Origin: Pseudoflavonifractor capillosus
Lineage (GTDB): Bacteria > Bacillota > Clostridia > Oscillospirales > Oscillospiraceae
Assembly (NCBI RefSeq): GCF_016899775.1
Contig: NZ_JACJJE010000020.1
Location: 1-53,688, forward strand
Reading direction: 5' to 3'
DNA length: 53,688 bases
In this document: piece by piece, positions 41,113 through 48,867 of the stretch
Layout of the letters: every line of letters starts with the position of its first letter
Position numbering within the stretch: position 1 is the stretch's first letter
Notes under the pieces: model-generated
What the model was told of the DNA's origin: nothing
Database searches by the model: none
Seen by the model: the letters and a program-made list of their open reading frames with translations, nothing else
Made by a program: the position numbers and the translations under genes

Positions 41113-41403
41113 AAATTTTCCCATGGAAACTCTTACGAATTTCTTAAGGTTCCATGAAGAAAGTCTTTGCGGGAGAGAATTGCGGCAGGGAAGCCGCCGT
41201 CTATTTGGGAAGGGCCGGTAAAAATCGATATTTTGGATGGACGGGACCGTTGCAGAAGAACTGCCCAACGGCCCTTCTGGGCCGCGCCGCTTTTGCGGCG
41301 TACGAGGTTTTGCCGGAGGCAAAACCTCGGCGGAGGGATGGCTCTGCCATCCCGAGCATTTGAATCACCGAAGGGCGGAGCGGGCCGTCGGCCCGCGAAG
41401 CCC
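41113..41403. other. Gap between transporter promoter and tmRNA, hairpin-rich
   Basis: No gene is supported. The stretch holds several short hairpins: CGGCCCTTCTGGGCCG (about 41268), GAGGTTTTGCC/GGCAAAACCTC (41305-41329) and GGGATGGCTCTGCCATCCC (about 41335). They may be remains of repeat elements. No promoter or RNA family was recognised. Confidence 0.4.
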
Positions 41404-41437
41404 AAAAAGAAAGACACGCTATAAGCGTGTCTTTCTT
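41404..41437 (-). terminator. Terminator of ssrA
   Basis: AAAGAAAGACACGC pairs with GCGTGTCTTTCTTT; on the minus strand a T-tract follows. It begins about three bases after the mature CCA end of tmRNA. Confidence 0.9.
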
Positions 41438-41439
41438 TT

Positions 41440-41808
41440 TGGTGGAGGCGGGGAGAGTCGAACTCCCGTCCGAAAACCCTTCCATGGGAACTTCTCCGGG
41501 CGCAGACGGTTATTGCGGGAGTCTTGCTCTCCCTGTTCCCGTCACCCTGGGCAAGCCGTCACGCCCAGGGGTCTGGTGAGCTTCATGATTCATGGCCGGC
41601 GCAAAGCTTTGCCGGCGCACGTGCACCACTAAACGACGCCCAATCCCGGCTCGTGGTCCTTCCGGGTTGGACGGCTGCTGTTAATTAAGCAGCGTAAGCG
41701 TAATTTTCGTTGTTCTTTAATTTATAAAGAAGTGCCTGTTTTAAGGTGGCCAGGCGCCACCGCCCGCTATTCCCACTTCCGTGTCCCCGTCGAAACCGGT
41801 ACGCCCCC
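41440..41808 (-). ncRNA. ssrA: Transfer-messenger RNA (tmRNA)
   Basis: A 369-base one-piece tmRNA that rescues stalled ribosomes with SmpB. The 5' end GGGGGCGUACCGGUUUCGAC (from 41808) pairs through a seven-pair acceptor stem with CGCCUCC before the encoded ACCA end (41440). The T arm GGGAGUUCGACUCUCCC is intact. The tag frame opens with GCA at 41735-41733 and reads ALLYKLKNNENYAYAA, then UAA at 41687-41685. The C-terminal YAYAA fits the YALAA-type degradation signal. The tag is 16 residues, longer than the usual 8-12, and the resume codon is inferred. smpB lies about 1.1 kb away on the same strand. Confidence 0.96.
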
Positions 41809-41816
41809 TCGTCGTC

Positions 41817-42213
41817 GCAAAGTCCGCTCAGCTCCGTTTCCGCCTGGCGGCGAAAACTGCGCCCGCTTCCTTGCTCCTCCTCTCCAAATCGAACCCGCTT
41901 GCGCTGGGCTTCGATTTGGCTGGCGGCTTCGCCGCCGAATACGGGAGAATTTTTGCAAAGTCCGCTCAGCTCCGTTTCCGCCTGGCGGCGAAAACTGCGC
42001 CCGCTCCCTTGCTCCTCCTCTCCAAATCGAACCCGCTTGCGCTGGGCTTCGATTTGGGTGGTGGCTTCGCCGCCGAATACGGGAGAATGTTTGCAAAGTC
42101 CGCTCAGCTCCGTTTCCGCCTGGCGGCGAAAACTGCGCCCGCTCCCTTGCTCCTCCTCTCCAAATCGAACCCGCTTACGCTGGGCTTCGATTTGGGTGGC
42201 GGCTTCGCCGCCC
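41817..42213 (-). repeat. Tandem repeat of a 138-base unit upstream of tmRNA
   Basis: Nearly three units starting at 41817, 41955 and 42093, each 138 bases and almost identical; the last is cut short near 42213. Each begins GCAAAGTCCGCTCAGCTCCG and contains GGCGGCTTCGCCGCC. The unit length is a multiple of three, so several frames stay open, but this is a by-product and no start site or ribosome site supports a protein. The array ends eight bases upstream of the tmRNA 5' end, in the place where a promoter is expected. Related sequence occurs in repeat region C (16410-16540). Confidence 0.92.
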
Positions 42214-42257
42214 TTTGGAAGAAAACCGTTCTGGTTTGGGAAAATTAAAAGTTGGGA

Positions 42258-42289
42258 CCATACCGGCGCGCAAACGCGCGCCGGTATGG
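42258..42289 (-). terminator. Terminator of the cyclophilin gene
   Basis: A perfect 13-pair stem CCATACCGGCGCG (42258-42270) / CGCGCCGGTATGG (42277-42289). On the minus strand a loose T-tract follows (CCCAACTTTTAATTTT). It lies 22 bases after the stop. Confidence 0.75.
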
Positions 42290-42310
42290 GAGACGCTTAC
42301 TCGGGGAAAA

Positions 42311-42832
42311 TCAGACCTTCTCCGGCTCGGGGTAGTCCACGCCGAAGGTGTCCACGGTGACCTTCTTCATGCGCTGGGGCTGACGGGGCTTGTCGTTCCA
42401 GTCCCGCTTGGTATTGACGATGGCGTCGGCCACCTCCATGCCCTCGATGACCTTGCCGAAGGCGGCGTACTGGCCGTCCAGGTGGGGAGCCTTCTCCACC
42501 ATGACGAAGAACTGGCTGCCGGCGGAGTCGGGGGCCATGGTGCGGGCCATGGACAGCACACCCCGGTCGTGGACCAGGTTGTTCTGGAAACCGTTCCCGG
42601 TGAACTCCCCCTTGATGGAGTAACCGGGGCCGCCCATGCCGGTGCCGTCGGGGCAGCCGCCCTGGATCATGAAGCCGGGGATAACCCGGTGGAAGATCAG
42701 GCCGTCGTAGTAGCCCTTCTGGATCAGGCTGATGAAATTGTTGACCGTGTTGGGAGCCACGTCGGGGTAGAGCTCCGCCTTCATGACGCCGCCGTCCTCC
42801 ATCTCGATGGTGACGATGGGATTGTGTGCCAT
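42311..42832 (-). CDS. Cyclophilin-type peptidyl-prolyl isomerase
   Basis: A 173-residue cytoplasmic PPIase (PpiB-like, no signal peptide) assisting protein folding. Active-site segments are LIFHRVIPGFMIQGGCPDGTGMGGPGY, SQFFVMVEKAPHLDGQYAAFGKVIEG, and the N-terminal TIEMEDGGVMKAELYPDVAPNTVNNF. The ATG at 42832 has AAAGGAG upstream. It lies 52 bases after smpB on the same strand and is probably co-transcribed with it. Confidence 0.95.
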   Translation of the reverse strand: MAHNPIVTIEMEDGGVMKAELYPDVAPNTVNNFISLIQKGYYDGLIFHRVIPGFMIQGGCPDGTGMGGPGYSIKGEFTGNGFQNNLVHDRGVLSMARTMAPDSAGSQFFVMVEKAPHLDGQYAAFGKVIEGMEVADAIVNTKRDWNDKPRQPQRMKKVTVDTFGVDYPEPEKV

Positions 42833-42884
42833 GGGAAACACTCCTTTTCTACGGGCGGCCGCACCGCCCAACTCAGATTTTCAG

Positions 42885-43358
42885 TTAATACCGGCTGTTC
42901 CGGGATTTCATGGCCCGGTCCATCTCCCGTTTGGCGTCCTTCCGGGCCGCCGTCTCCCGCTTGTCGTAGAGCTTCTTGCCCTTGGCCAGGCCGATCTCCA
43001 GCTTGACCCGGGGGCCGCGGAAGTAGATGGACAGGGGGATGAGGGAGTACCCGTCCTGCTTGATGCGGGCGAAGAGTTTTAAGATCTCCCGCTTGTGCAT
43101 CAGGAGCCGCCGCTGGCGCAGGGGGTCCTTGTTGAAGATGTTGCCCTTCTCGTAGGGGCTGATGTGCATGCCGATGACAGACATCTGCCCGTCCTTGACG
43201 ATGCAGAAGGAGTCCTTCAGGTTCACGTGCCCCTGGCGGATGGACTTGACCTCGGTGCCCGCCAGCTCGATGCCGGCCTCATATTTCTCCTCAATGAAGT
43301 AATCGTGGTGGGCCTTGCTGTTCTTGGCCACGATCTTGATGCCCTTGCTCTCAGCCAC
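42885..43358 (-). CDS. smpB: SsrA-binding protein SmpB
   Basis: A 157-residue RNA-binding protein that loads tmRNA onto stalled ribosomes. The OB-fold core is typical: [39 protein letters not shown], then [17 protein letters not shown] and the basic C-terminal tail [24 protein letters not shown]. The GTG at 43358 is preferred because AAAGGGGG lies eight bases upstream; a GTG nine bases earlier falls inside that site. Its closeness to ssrA makes a small trans-translation locus. Confidence 0.97.
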   Translation of the reverse strand: MAESKGIKIVAKNSKAHHDYFIEEKYEAGIELAGTEVKSIRQGHVNLKDSFCIVKDGQMSVIGMHISPYEKGNIFNKDPLRQRRLLMHKREILKLFARIKQDGYSLIPLSIYFRGPRVKLEIGLAKGKKLYDKRETAARKDAKREMDRAMKSRNSRY

Positions 43359-43417
43359 GGCGGACACCCCCTTTCCTCTGTGCCGTTTTGCGGTATTGTA
43401 CCCCCATTGGGGTGTTC

Positions 43418-43446
43418 AGTATAACACAATGCGGGGGAAAAAACAA
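43418..43446 (-). promoter_or_regulatory. Promoter of smpB
   Basis: TTGTTT (43441-43446) and TATACT (43418-43423) on the minus strand, 17-base spacer. Confidence 0.7.
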
Positions 43447-43457
43447 GGGGGAGGGGG

Positions 43458-44264
43458 TCACTCCCGGTCCCGCTGGGTGTCCCGGACGAAGTATTCGGAG
43501 TTGTCGGTGCCCTCGGTCTTCCAGTCGAAGCGGCCCAGGGCGCGGATCAGCTTGGACAGCTTGGAGAAGCCGTAGTTCCGGGGGTCGAAGTCGGGCTGCT
43601 TTTTCAGCAGCAGGTTGCCCAGCTTGCCCATGTGGGCGTAGCCGTCCTCTCCGCACACGTCCTCCACCGACTCGGCGATGAGTTCGGCGATATCGTCGGG
43701 GATGCCGGAGCTGTTGGCGGCGCTCTTTTTGCTCTCCTTTTTGGAGGCGTGCTTCTGGGCCTTGGCGTCAGTTTTGGACGGCTCGTCCTCGGACTGCTGG
43801 GCGGCGGCCTGTTTGGCGGCGGCCCGGATGACCTCGATATAGACGAACTTGTCGCAGGCCACGATGAAGGGCTTGGGGGTTTTCTTTTCCCCCATGCCGT
43901 ACACCTTCATCCCCGCCTCCCGCAGGCGGATGGCCAGGCGGGTGAAGTCGGAGTCGCTGGACACCAGCACAAAGCCGTCGCAGTTGCCCGAGTACAGGAT
44001 ATCCATGGCGTCGATGATCATGGCCGAGTCGGTGGAGTTCTTCCCGGTGGTGTAGCCGTACTGCTGGATGGGGGTGAGGGCGCACTCCAGCAGGATGGAC
44101 TTCCAGGAGGCCATATTGGGGCTGGTCCAGTCCCCGTAGATGCGCTTGATGGTGGGGGTGCCGTACACGGCCACCTCGGCCATCACATCCTTCATGGCGG
44201 TGCGGGAGGCGTTGTCCGCGTCGATGAGGACGGCCAATCGGAGATCGTTTTCGTTCTCAGCCAC
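43458..44264 (-). CDS. NYN-domain (LabA/PIN-like) protein with C-terminal OST-HTH-like domain
   Basis: A 268-residue probable RNA-processing protein. The NYN nuclease domain (about 8-150) has the acidic residues of the family: LIDADNAS, STDSAMIIDAMDILY and VSSDSDFTRLA. A Lys/Ala/Ser-rich linker (about 155-190) precedes a C-terminal segment (DIAELIAESVEDVCGEDGYAHMGKLGNLL ... YGFSKLSKLIRALGRF) that fits the OST-HTH/LOTUS RNA-binding fold. The start overlaps the upstream nucleotidyltransferase gene by eight bases, so it is the third gene of the thiN operon. The target RNA is unknown. Confidence 0.9.
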   Translation of the reverse strand: MAENENDLRLAVLIDADNASRTAMKDVMAEVAVYGTPTIKRIYGDWTSPNMASWKSILLECALTPIQQYGYTTGKNSTDSAMIIDAMDILYSGNCDGFVLVSSDSDFTRLAIRLREAGMKVYGMGEKKTPKPFIVACDKFVYIEVIRAAAKQAAAQQSEDEPSKTDAKAQKHASKKESKKSAANSSGIPDDIAELIAESVEDVCGEDGYAHMGKLGNLLLKKQPDFDPRNYGFSKLSKLIRALGRFDWKTEGTDNSEYFVRDTQRDRE

Positions 44265-45012
44265 GGCTCACTCCGCCTTTCCGGAGGATGGCCTCCACCT
44301 CCTGGAGCTGTTCTACGGTGTTCACCCCCAGCATCTCGTCGGGGGAGCAGGTGTCGCACAGGCCCACCCGGCCTCCGGCCTCCTTGATGAAGGCGGGTAC
44401 GTCGGTGAGGTAGAGCTCCCCCTGGGCGTTGTCATTCCTCAGCTTGCCCAGAGAGGAGAGCAGCTCGGGCACGTGGAACACATAGGTGCCCGTGTTCACC
44501 TCCCGGATCTGCTTCTGCTCCGGGGTGCAGTCCTTGTCCTCCACAATGGCCCGGAAGGAGCCGTCCGCATCCCGGAGGATGCGGCCGTAGTTGCCCCCCT
44601 CGGGCAGGACGGCGGAGAGCAGGGTGCAGGCGTTGCCCTCCCGCAGGTGGGTATCCGCCAGGGCCTGGAAGGTCTCTTTCTTCATCAGGGGGGCGTCGCC
44701 GCAGCAGATGATCACGTGGCCCTGGAAGCCCTCCAGCAGGTGGGCGGCGCACTGGACGGCGTGGCCGGTGCCGTGCTGCTCGGCCTGGACGGCGTGGGGG
44801 TACTGGGGATAGGCCTCCAGCACCGCCTCCTTCTTCCAGCCCACCACCAGAATCACGTCCTCCGGCGGCAGAAAGTCCAGGGCGGAGAGCACATAGTGGA
44901 GCAGGGGCTTTCCGTCGGCCAGCCGCATCACCTTGGGCAGGTCGATCCCCTCCGTCTGGAGCCGGGTCCCCTTCCCGGCGGCCAGCACCAGGGCTTTTAC
45001 GGTATGATCCAT
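44257..45012 (-). CDS. NTP-transferase, GlmU N-terminal-like (UDP-GlcNAc pyrophosphorylase type)
   Basis: A 251-residue nucleotidyltransferase with the signature LVLAAGKGTRLQTEGIDLPKVM, then GWKKEAVLEAYPQYPHAVQAEQHGTGHAV and CCGDAPLMKKETF, as in the uridylyltransferase half of GlmU. The C-terminal acetyltransferase (left-handed beta-helix) half is absent, so it cannot replace bifunctional GlmU alone. The ATG at 45012 is chosen because AAGGAG sits eight bases upstream; the ATG at 45018 is only one base from that site. It lies three bases from thiN and overlaps the NYN gene. Confidence 0.88.
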   Translation of the reverse strand: MDHTVKALVLAAGKGTRLQTEGIDLPKVMRLADGKPLLHYVLSALDFLPPEDVILVVGWKKEAVLEAYPQYPHAVQAEQHGTGHAVQCAAHLLEGFQGHVIICCGDAPLMKKETFQALADTHLREGNACTLLSAVLPEGGNYGRILRDADGSFRAIVEDKDCTPEQKQIREVNTGTYVFHVPELLSSLGKLRNDNAQGELYLTDVPAFIKEAGGRVGLCDTCSPDEMLGVNTVEQLQEVEAILRKGGVSRG

Positions 45013-45014
45013 GG

Positions 45015-45701
45015 TCATTCTCCTTCGTGTTGGATTGGCTCCCGGTTCCACAGCTGGGGCAGCAGGCGGTAGAAGTCCCCCTGCTCCCGCCACATGGCCA
45101 GCAGGGCGCCCCTGCGGACGGACACCTGGGCGGGCTGCTCCAAAAACTCGTTGCTGACCCCCAGGGGGAAGTCGGCGGAGATGGTGTGGTCGGTGAGCTC
45201 GAATTTCAGATTCCGCAGGGTGACCCCCTCCGCCGTTCCGCTCAGGCAGAAGGCGGACCAGAAGCCGGTGAGGCCGGCGGGGAAAGTCATGGTCTCATCC
45301 CGGAGGACGGTGGCCACCGTCCCCTCCCCGGCCAGAACGCCCCGGGCCCCCTGGGTGGTGAGCCAGGAGAGGGCCTGGAGGTTGGCCAGGGTGTGCTCCA
45401 GACGGCCCCCCACGCCCCCCAGCAGGACGAAGCGGCGGAAGCCCCGGTCCAGGCCCTCCCGCAGGGCGTATACCATGTCGGTGTCGTCCTTGGCCGAGGG
45501 GAGCTGGATCACGTTGGGGTGGCTGGGCCGCCGGCCCAGAGAGTCGAAGTCCCCCACCACCAGGTCGGGGGGCACGCCGTAGGCCTCCAGAGCCTCATAC
45601 CCCTTGTCGGCGGCAATGACAAAGTCCTGTGCCCCCGGGTGGGGACACAGGGACCAGGACAGGGGCATGGCCCCCACTACATAGCAGATCGACCGTTCCA
45701 A
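45015..45701 (-). CDS. thiN: Thiamine pyrophosphokinase
   Basis: A 228-residue enzyme making thiamine diphosphate from thiamine and ATP. Motifs: FVIAADKGYEALEAYGVPPDLVVGDFDSLG, the DDTDMVYALREGLDRG segment, and LGGVGGRLEHTLANLQAL; the C-terminal B1-binding domain follows. The start is a TTG at 45701 with AAAGGGG nearby; a later start at the ATG in VVGAMPLSW would remove the first strand. A TATAAT at 45767-45772 on the minus strand is a likely -10 for this operon, though its -35 is weak. Confidence 0.93.
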   Translation of the reverse strand: MERSICYVVGAMPLSWSLCPHPGAQDFVIAADKGYEALEAYGVPPDLVVGDFDSLGRRPSHPNVIQLPSAKDDTDMVYALREGLDRGFRRFVLLGGVGGRLEHTLANLQALSWLTTQGARGVLAGEGTVATVLRDETMTFPAGLTGFWSAFCLSGTAEGVTLRNLKFELTDHTISADFPLGVSNEFLEQPAQVSVRRGALLAMWREQGDFYRLLPQLWNREPIQHEGE

Positions 45702-45816
45702 GAGCGGTCACCCCTTTCAACGGCCGGCCCATGGGGCGGGCTGGCCCAAAAATCTCTCTGGGACCCATTATAACACAGATAGGAGGCCTTGTACCAGTGG
45801 GGAGGGAAAAATCCCA

Positions 45817-47355
45817 TTAACTTTCTGTGGGCGGGAGGTACACTGCCCCGGCCCACATGGCCTCCGGGACCTCCGGCCACAGCTCGGAGGAGCCCCGGGG
45901 GAGGAAAACCAGCTCCATGTCCGCCGGGAGGCCGTAGAACTGCCGGAAGTAGTCCGCCCGCATCGGGGAGGGGTTGCGCTGCCAGCAGTAGCAGTAGGCC
46001 CAGCCCTCGGTGGGCAGCACCACCTGGTCCGCCCCCTGGGCGACTGCCTGGGCCATCTGGCCCTGGCGGATGGCCTCGCTGCGGCCGATGGCGGCGTATG
46101 CGTGGAGGTGAAAAACCAGTCCCGCCGCCAGCCCCACCAGAGCGGCCCCCTGGAGCAGGGGGGACCAGGGGAGGTCGGAGAGGAGGGAGGCGCCCAGCAC
46201 CATGAGCACCACCGCCGACAGAAAGGCGCACCGGGCGCCGCTGTCCCGGAGCAGGGCGAAGGGGGCCAGCAGACCCACCGCCGCCGCCAGCAGGAGCAGC
46301 CAGGTGGGGCGGCTCTTCTCCCGGGCGGTGAGGAGGACGGCGGCCATCAGCGCCAGCTGAATGGCTGCTCCCGGCCCCCGCAGAAGGGGCCAGGGGTAGG
46401 TCCACTCCCCCCAGAGGTGGAGCTGATTCAGGTAGAGCCAGTTCTGAGCGCAGTAATAGGCCATCCACAGCCCGGCGGGGATGGTGAGGAACCAGGGGGT
46501 CCTCCGGCGAATCAGCCGCCACAGGCAGCCCGCCGAGGCCAGGGCCGCCGCCCCGGGGAAGCACTCAAACAGCCAGGGGAGCACCTCCCCAAAGAAGCGC
46601 TTCAAAGCGGCCGTGAACAGGCCCTGTCCCGGCTCCGCCACCAGGTTCCGGATTCCATCCACCGCCTGGCCGCTGGCGGCCAGCTCCCCATAGAGGGGGT
46701 TGTGGAACATGAGAACCGCCCCCAGCAGACACCCGGCCAGGGAGCACAGAATGGGGAGGCGGGCGGTCTTCTTCCACAGGGCCCAGCCCGCGCACACCAG
46801 GGCGGCGCACAGGAGGATCAGGGTGAGGTGCTCGGCAAAGAGCTGTGCGGCCAGGCACAGGAAGAAGAGGGCCGCCCCCAGCTTTGTCCCCTGGACCCTG
46901 GAGAGGGGGGCGGAGAAGGCCCGCTGCCACAGCAGCAGCACCAGCAGCAGGAACACGGCCGCCACCACAAAGTTGGCGAAGGCGGATACCCAGCCCAGGG
47001 ACTGCTGCCAGGAGTCCATGGGGGTGGTGAACAGCAGGGCGGCGGTGACCACCGTCACCGAGAAGGCACGGTCCGGCTGTCCCCGGCCCGCCAGGCGGCC
47101 CAGGAGCAGGGAAATCAGGAACATGCAGCCCCCCATCACCGCCGTCTTCACCAGCTGGGAGCGGGTCATGGCCAGCACAAAAAAGGTGCCGGCGTACCGG
47201 TTGTTCAGCGTCCCGGACAGCCAGCGCTCCAGCCCCTCCGGGAGGCCCCAGTCCCAGTCGTCGTGGGTGTAGGGCACGTTCCAGGCGATATACAGCCACC
47301 CGGCCAGCAATAGGGCCAGCACGCACCAGCATAGGACCTGTTTTCTCCGCGCCAT
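45817..47355 (-). CDS. Polytopic membrane protein, DUF6056-like glycosyltransferase-type
   Basis: A 512-residue protein with about eleven membrane segments. After the first segment comes YTHDDWDWGLPEGLERWLSG, an acidic loop like that of GT-C-type enzymes, and RYAGTFFVLAMTRS. The C-terminal soluble part ends with the Cys/Trp-rich AYCYCWQRNPSPMRADYFRQFYG. Topology, length and the acidic loop match the protein at 35378-36826, so the two are probably paralogues. The start at 47355 is chosen for its fit to the first membrane segment. Its own promoter is at 47405-47433. Function unproven. Confidence 0.78.
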   Translation of the reverse strand: MARRKQVLCWCVLALLLAGWLYIAWNVPYTHDDWDWGLPEGLERWLSGTLNNRYAGTFFVLAMTRSQLVKTAVMGGCMFLISLLLGRLAGRGQPDRAFSVTVVTAALLFTTPMDSWQQSLGWVSAFANFVVAAVFLLLVLLLWQRAFSAPLSRVQGTKLGAALFFLCLAAQLFAEHLTLILLCAALVCAGWALWKKTARLPILCSLAGCLLGAVLMFHNPLYGELAASGQAVDGIRNLVAEPGQGLFTAALKRFFGEVLPWLFECFPGAAALASAGCLWRLIRRRTPWFLTIPAGLWMAYYCAQNWLYLNQLHLWGEWTYPWPLLRGPGAAIQLALMAAVLLTAREKSRPTWLLLLAAAVGLLAPFALLRDSGARCAFLSAVVLMVLGASLLSDLPWSPLLQGAALVGLAAGLVFHLHAYAAIGRSEAIRQGQMAQAVAQGADQVVLPTEGWAYCYCWQRNPSPMRADYFRQFYGLPADMELVFLPRGSSELWPEVPEAMWAGAVYLPPTES

Positions 47356-47404
47356 GGGCTTCCATCCTCTCCTGTCCCGGTCCGGAGCCGGGTCTCTCTC
47401 CGCT

Positions 47405-47433
47405 ATTATACCCAACGCTTCCTGCCTTTGCAA
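47405..47433 (-). promoter_or_regulatory. Promoter of the membrane protein at 45817-47355
   Basis: TTGCAA (47428-47433) and TATAAT (47405-47410) on the minus strand, 17-base spacer. Confidence 0.7.
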
Positions 47434-47448
47434 GGCTGCCCGGCCGCC

Positions 47449-47477
47449 TTGACTTTCCCCCCGGCGGCGCATACAAT
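47449..47477 (+). promoter_or_regulatory. Promoter of the cysteine desulfurase gene
   Basis: TTGACT (47449-47454) and TACAAT (47472-47477), 17-base spacer, divergent from the promoter at 47405-47433. Confidence 0.8.
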
Positions 47478-47536
47478 AAATAATATATTTTAGGGGATAT
47501 GCCCCACCAGAATCCAATATTCCGAGGTGACGGAGT

Positions 47537-48673
47537 TTGATCCACTATTTTGACAACGCGGCCACCACCCCCGTGCGGCCGGAGGCCGTTCAGGCGGCGG
47601 TAGAGGTCATGACCCAGGGGTGGGGGAATCCTTCCTCCCGGTATGCCCTGGGGACCCAGGCGGCGGAGGCGGTGAAGCGCCACCGGGCCCAGGCGGCCGC
47701 CGGCCTGGGGTGCCGGCCTGAGGAGCTTTTCTTTACCTCCTGCGGCAGCGAGGGGGACAACTGGGCCATCCAGGGGGCGGTGGAGCTGGGCCGCCGCACC
47801 GGAAAGCACATCATCACCACCGCCTATGAGCACGCCGCCGTGCTGGAGCCCTGCAAGGCCCTGGAGCGGCAGGGGTATGAGGTCACCTATCTCCAGCCCG
47901 ACCGGGCGGGGAATATCTCCCTGGACGACCTGGAGGGGGCCCTGCGGCCGGACACGGTGCTGGTGTCCATGATGCTGGTGAACAACGAGCTGGGCACCGT
48001 CCTGCCCGTGGCCCAGGCGGCTAAACTGGTCCATCAGAAGACGAAGGCCCTCGTCCACTGCGACGCGGTCCAGGGCTTCTTGAAGGTGCCCTTTACCCCC
48101 AAAGAACTGGGGGTGGACCTGCTGACGGTGAGCGGGCACAAGATTCACGCCCCCAAGGGGGTCGGGGCCCTGTACATCCGCGGCGGCCTGAAGTTCCCGC
48201 CCATGATCCGGGGGGGCGGCCAGGAGAACGGCCTGCGCTCGGGCACCGAGGCCACCGCCCAGATCGCCGCCTTTGCCGCGGCGGTGGAGGCGGGGGCGGC
48301 CTCCCTGGAGGGGGACATGGCCCACATGGCCGCCCTGAAGGAGGAGACCCTCCGGCGGCTCACCGCCCAGGTCCCCGGCCTGAAGCGGGTGGGGGAGGGG
48401 ACCGCCCCCCACATTCTGGCGGTCACCCTGCCGGGCTATAAGAGCGAGGTCATCGTCCGGTTTTTGAGCGACCGGGGGATCTGCCTGTCCTCCGGCTCCG
48501 CCTGCCACAAGGGGAAGCCCAGCCACGTGTACGCCGCCCTGAAGCTGCCCAAGAAGGAGCTGGACGGGGTTTTACGCATCAGCTTCTCCTACGACACCAC
48601 CCTGGAGGACGTTCAGGCCCTGGCCGAGGGTCTGAAAGCCGCCCAGGAGCAGCTCTTTACCAGCCTGTCCTAA
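47537..48673 (+). CDS. Cysteine desulfurase (NifS/IscS family)
   Basis: A 378-residue PLP enzyme that takes sulfur from cysteine for Fe-S clusters or tRNA thiolation. PLP lysine K202 lies in TVSGHKIHAPKG. The persulfide Cys is C323 in SSGSACHKGK, within a long loop as in group I enzymes. N-terminal YFDNAATTPVRPEA and the His of AYEHAAVLEP are typical. The TTG start at 47537 has GAGGTGACGGAG upstream. No scaffold (iscU) or thiI gene is adjacent in the window. Confidence 0.95.
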   Translation: MIHYFDNAATTPVRPEAVQAAVEVMTQGWGNPSSRYALGTQAAEAVKRHRAQAAAGLGCRPEELFFTSCGSEGDNWAIQGAVELGRRTGKHIITTAYEHAAVLEPCKALERQGYEVTYLQPDRAGNISLDDLEGALRPDTVLVSMMLVNNELGTVLPVAQAAKLVHQKTKALVHCDAVQGFLKVPFTPKELGVDLLTVSGHKIHAPKGVGALYIRGGLKFPPMIRGGGQENGLRSGTEATAQIAAFAAAVEAGAASLEGDMAHMAALKEETLRRLTAQVPGLKRVGEGTAPHILAVTLPGYKSEVIVRFLSDRGICLSSGSACHKGKPSHVYAALKLPKKELDGVLRISFSYDTTLEDVQALAEGLKAAQEQLFTSLS

Positions 48674-48867
48674 GCAGGGGCGCACCTGTGTGTGCGCCCA
48701 ATCCCCGCCGCCGTTGCGTAGGGGCCGGACACCGGCCGGCCCGCAAATGGGCGGCCCAGTGTGCCGCCCCTACGGCGTATCCCCGGCATCCGTGTAGGGG
48801 CGAACCTATGTGTTCGCCCAAACCGCAATCCTATCCGGTGGGAATGACAAAAGAGAGGAGCATCCCC
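48674..48867. repeat. Cluster of GTAG-headed REP-like hairpins
   Basis: Four hairpins follow the desulfurase stop: 48674-48699 (GCAGGGGCGCAC/GTGCGCCC), 48718-48744 (plus), 48749-48773 (minus) and 48794-48818 (plus, GTAGGGGCGAAC/GTTCGCCC). The GTAGGGGC head is constant while the stem sequence changes with its partner arm. The last 20 bases hold the ribosome site of the next gene. Confidence 0.75.

Noticed and set aside
41817-42213. CRISPR array
   Set aside because: Units are contiguous 138-base repeats with no unique spacers and no cas genes nearby.
41732-43006. Open frame with 46-residue repeats through the tandem array upstream of tmRNA
   Set aside because: The unit length (138) is a multiple of three, so frames stay open by default. 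It starts inside tmRNA, continues antisense to the cyclophilin gene and has no ribosome site.
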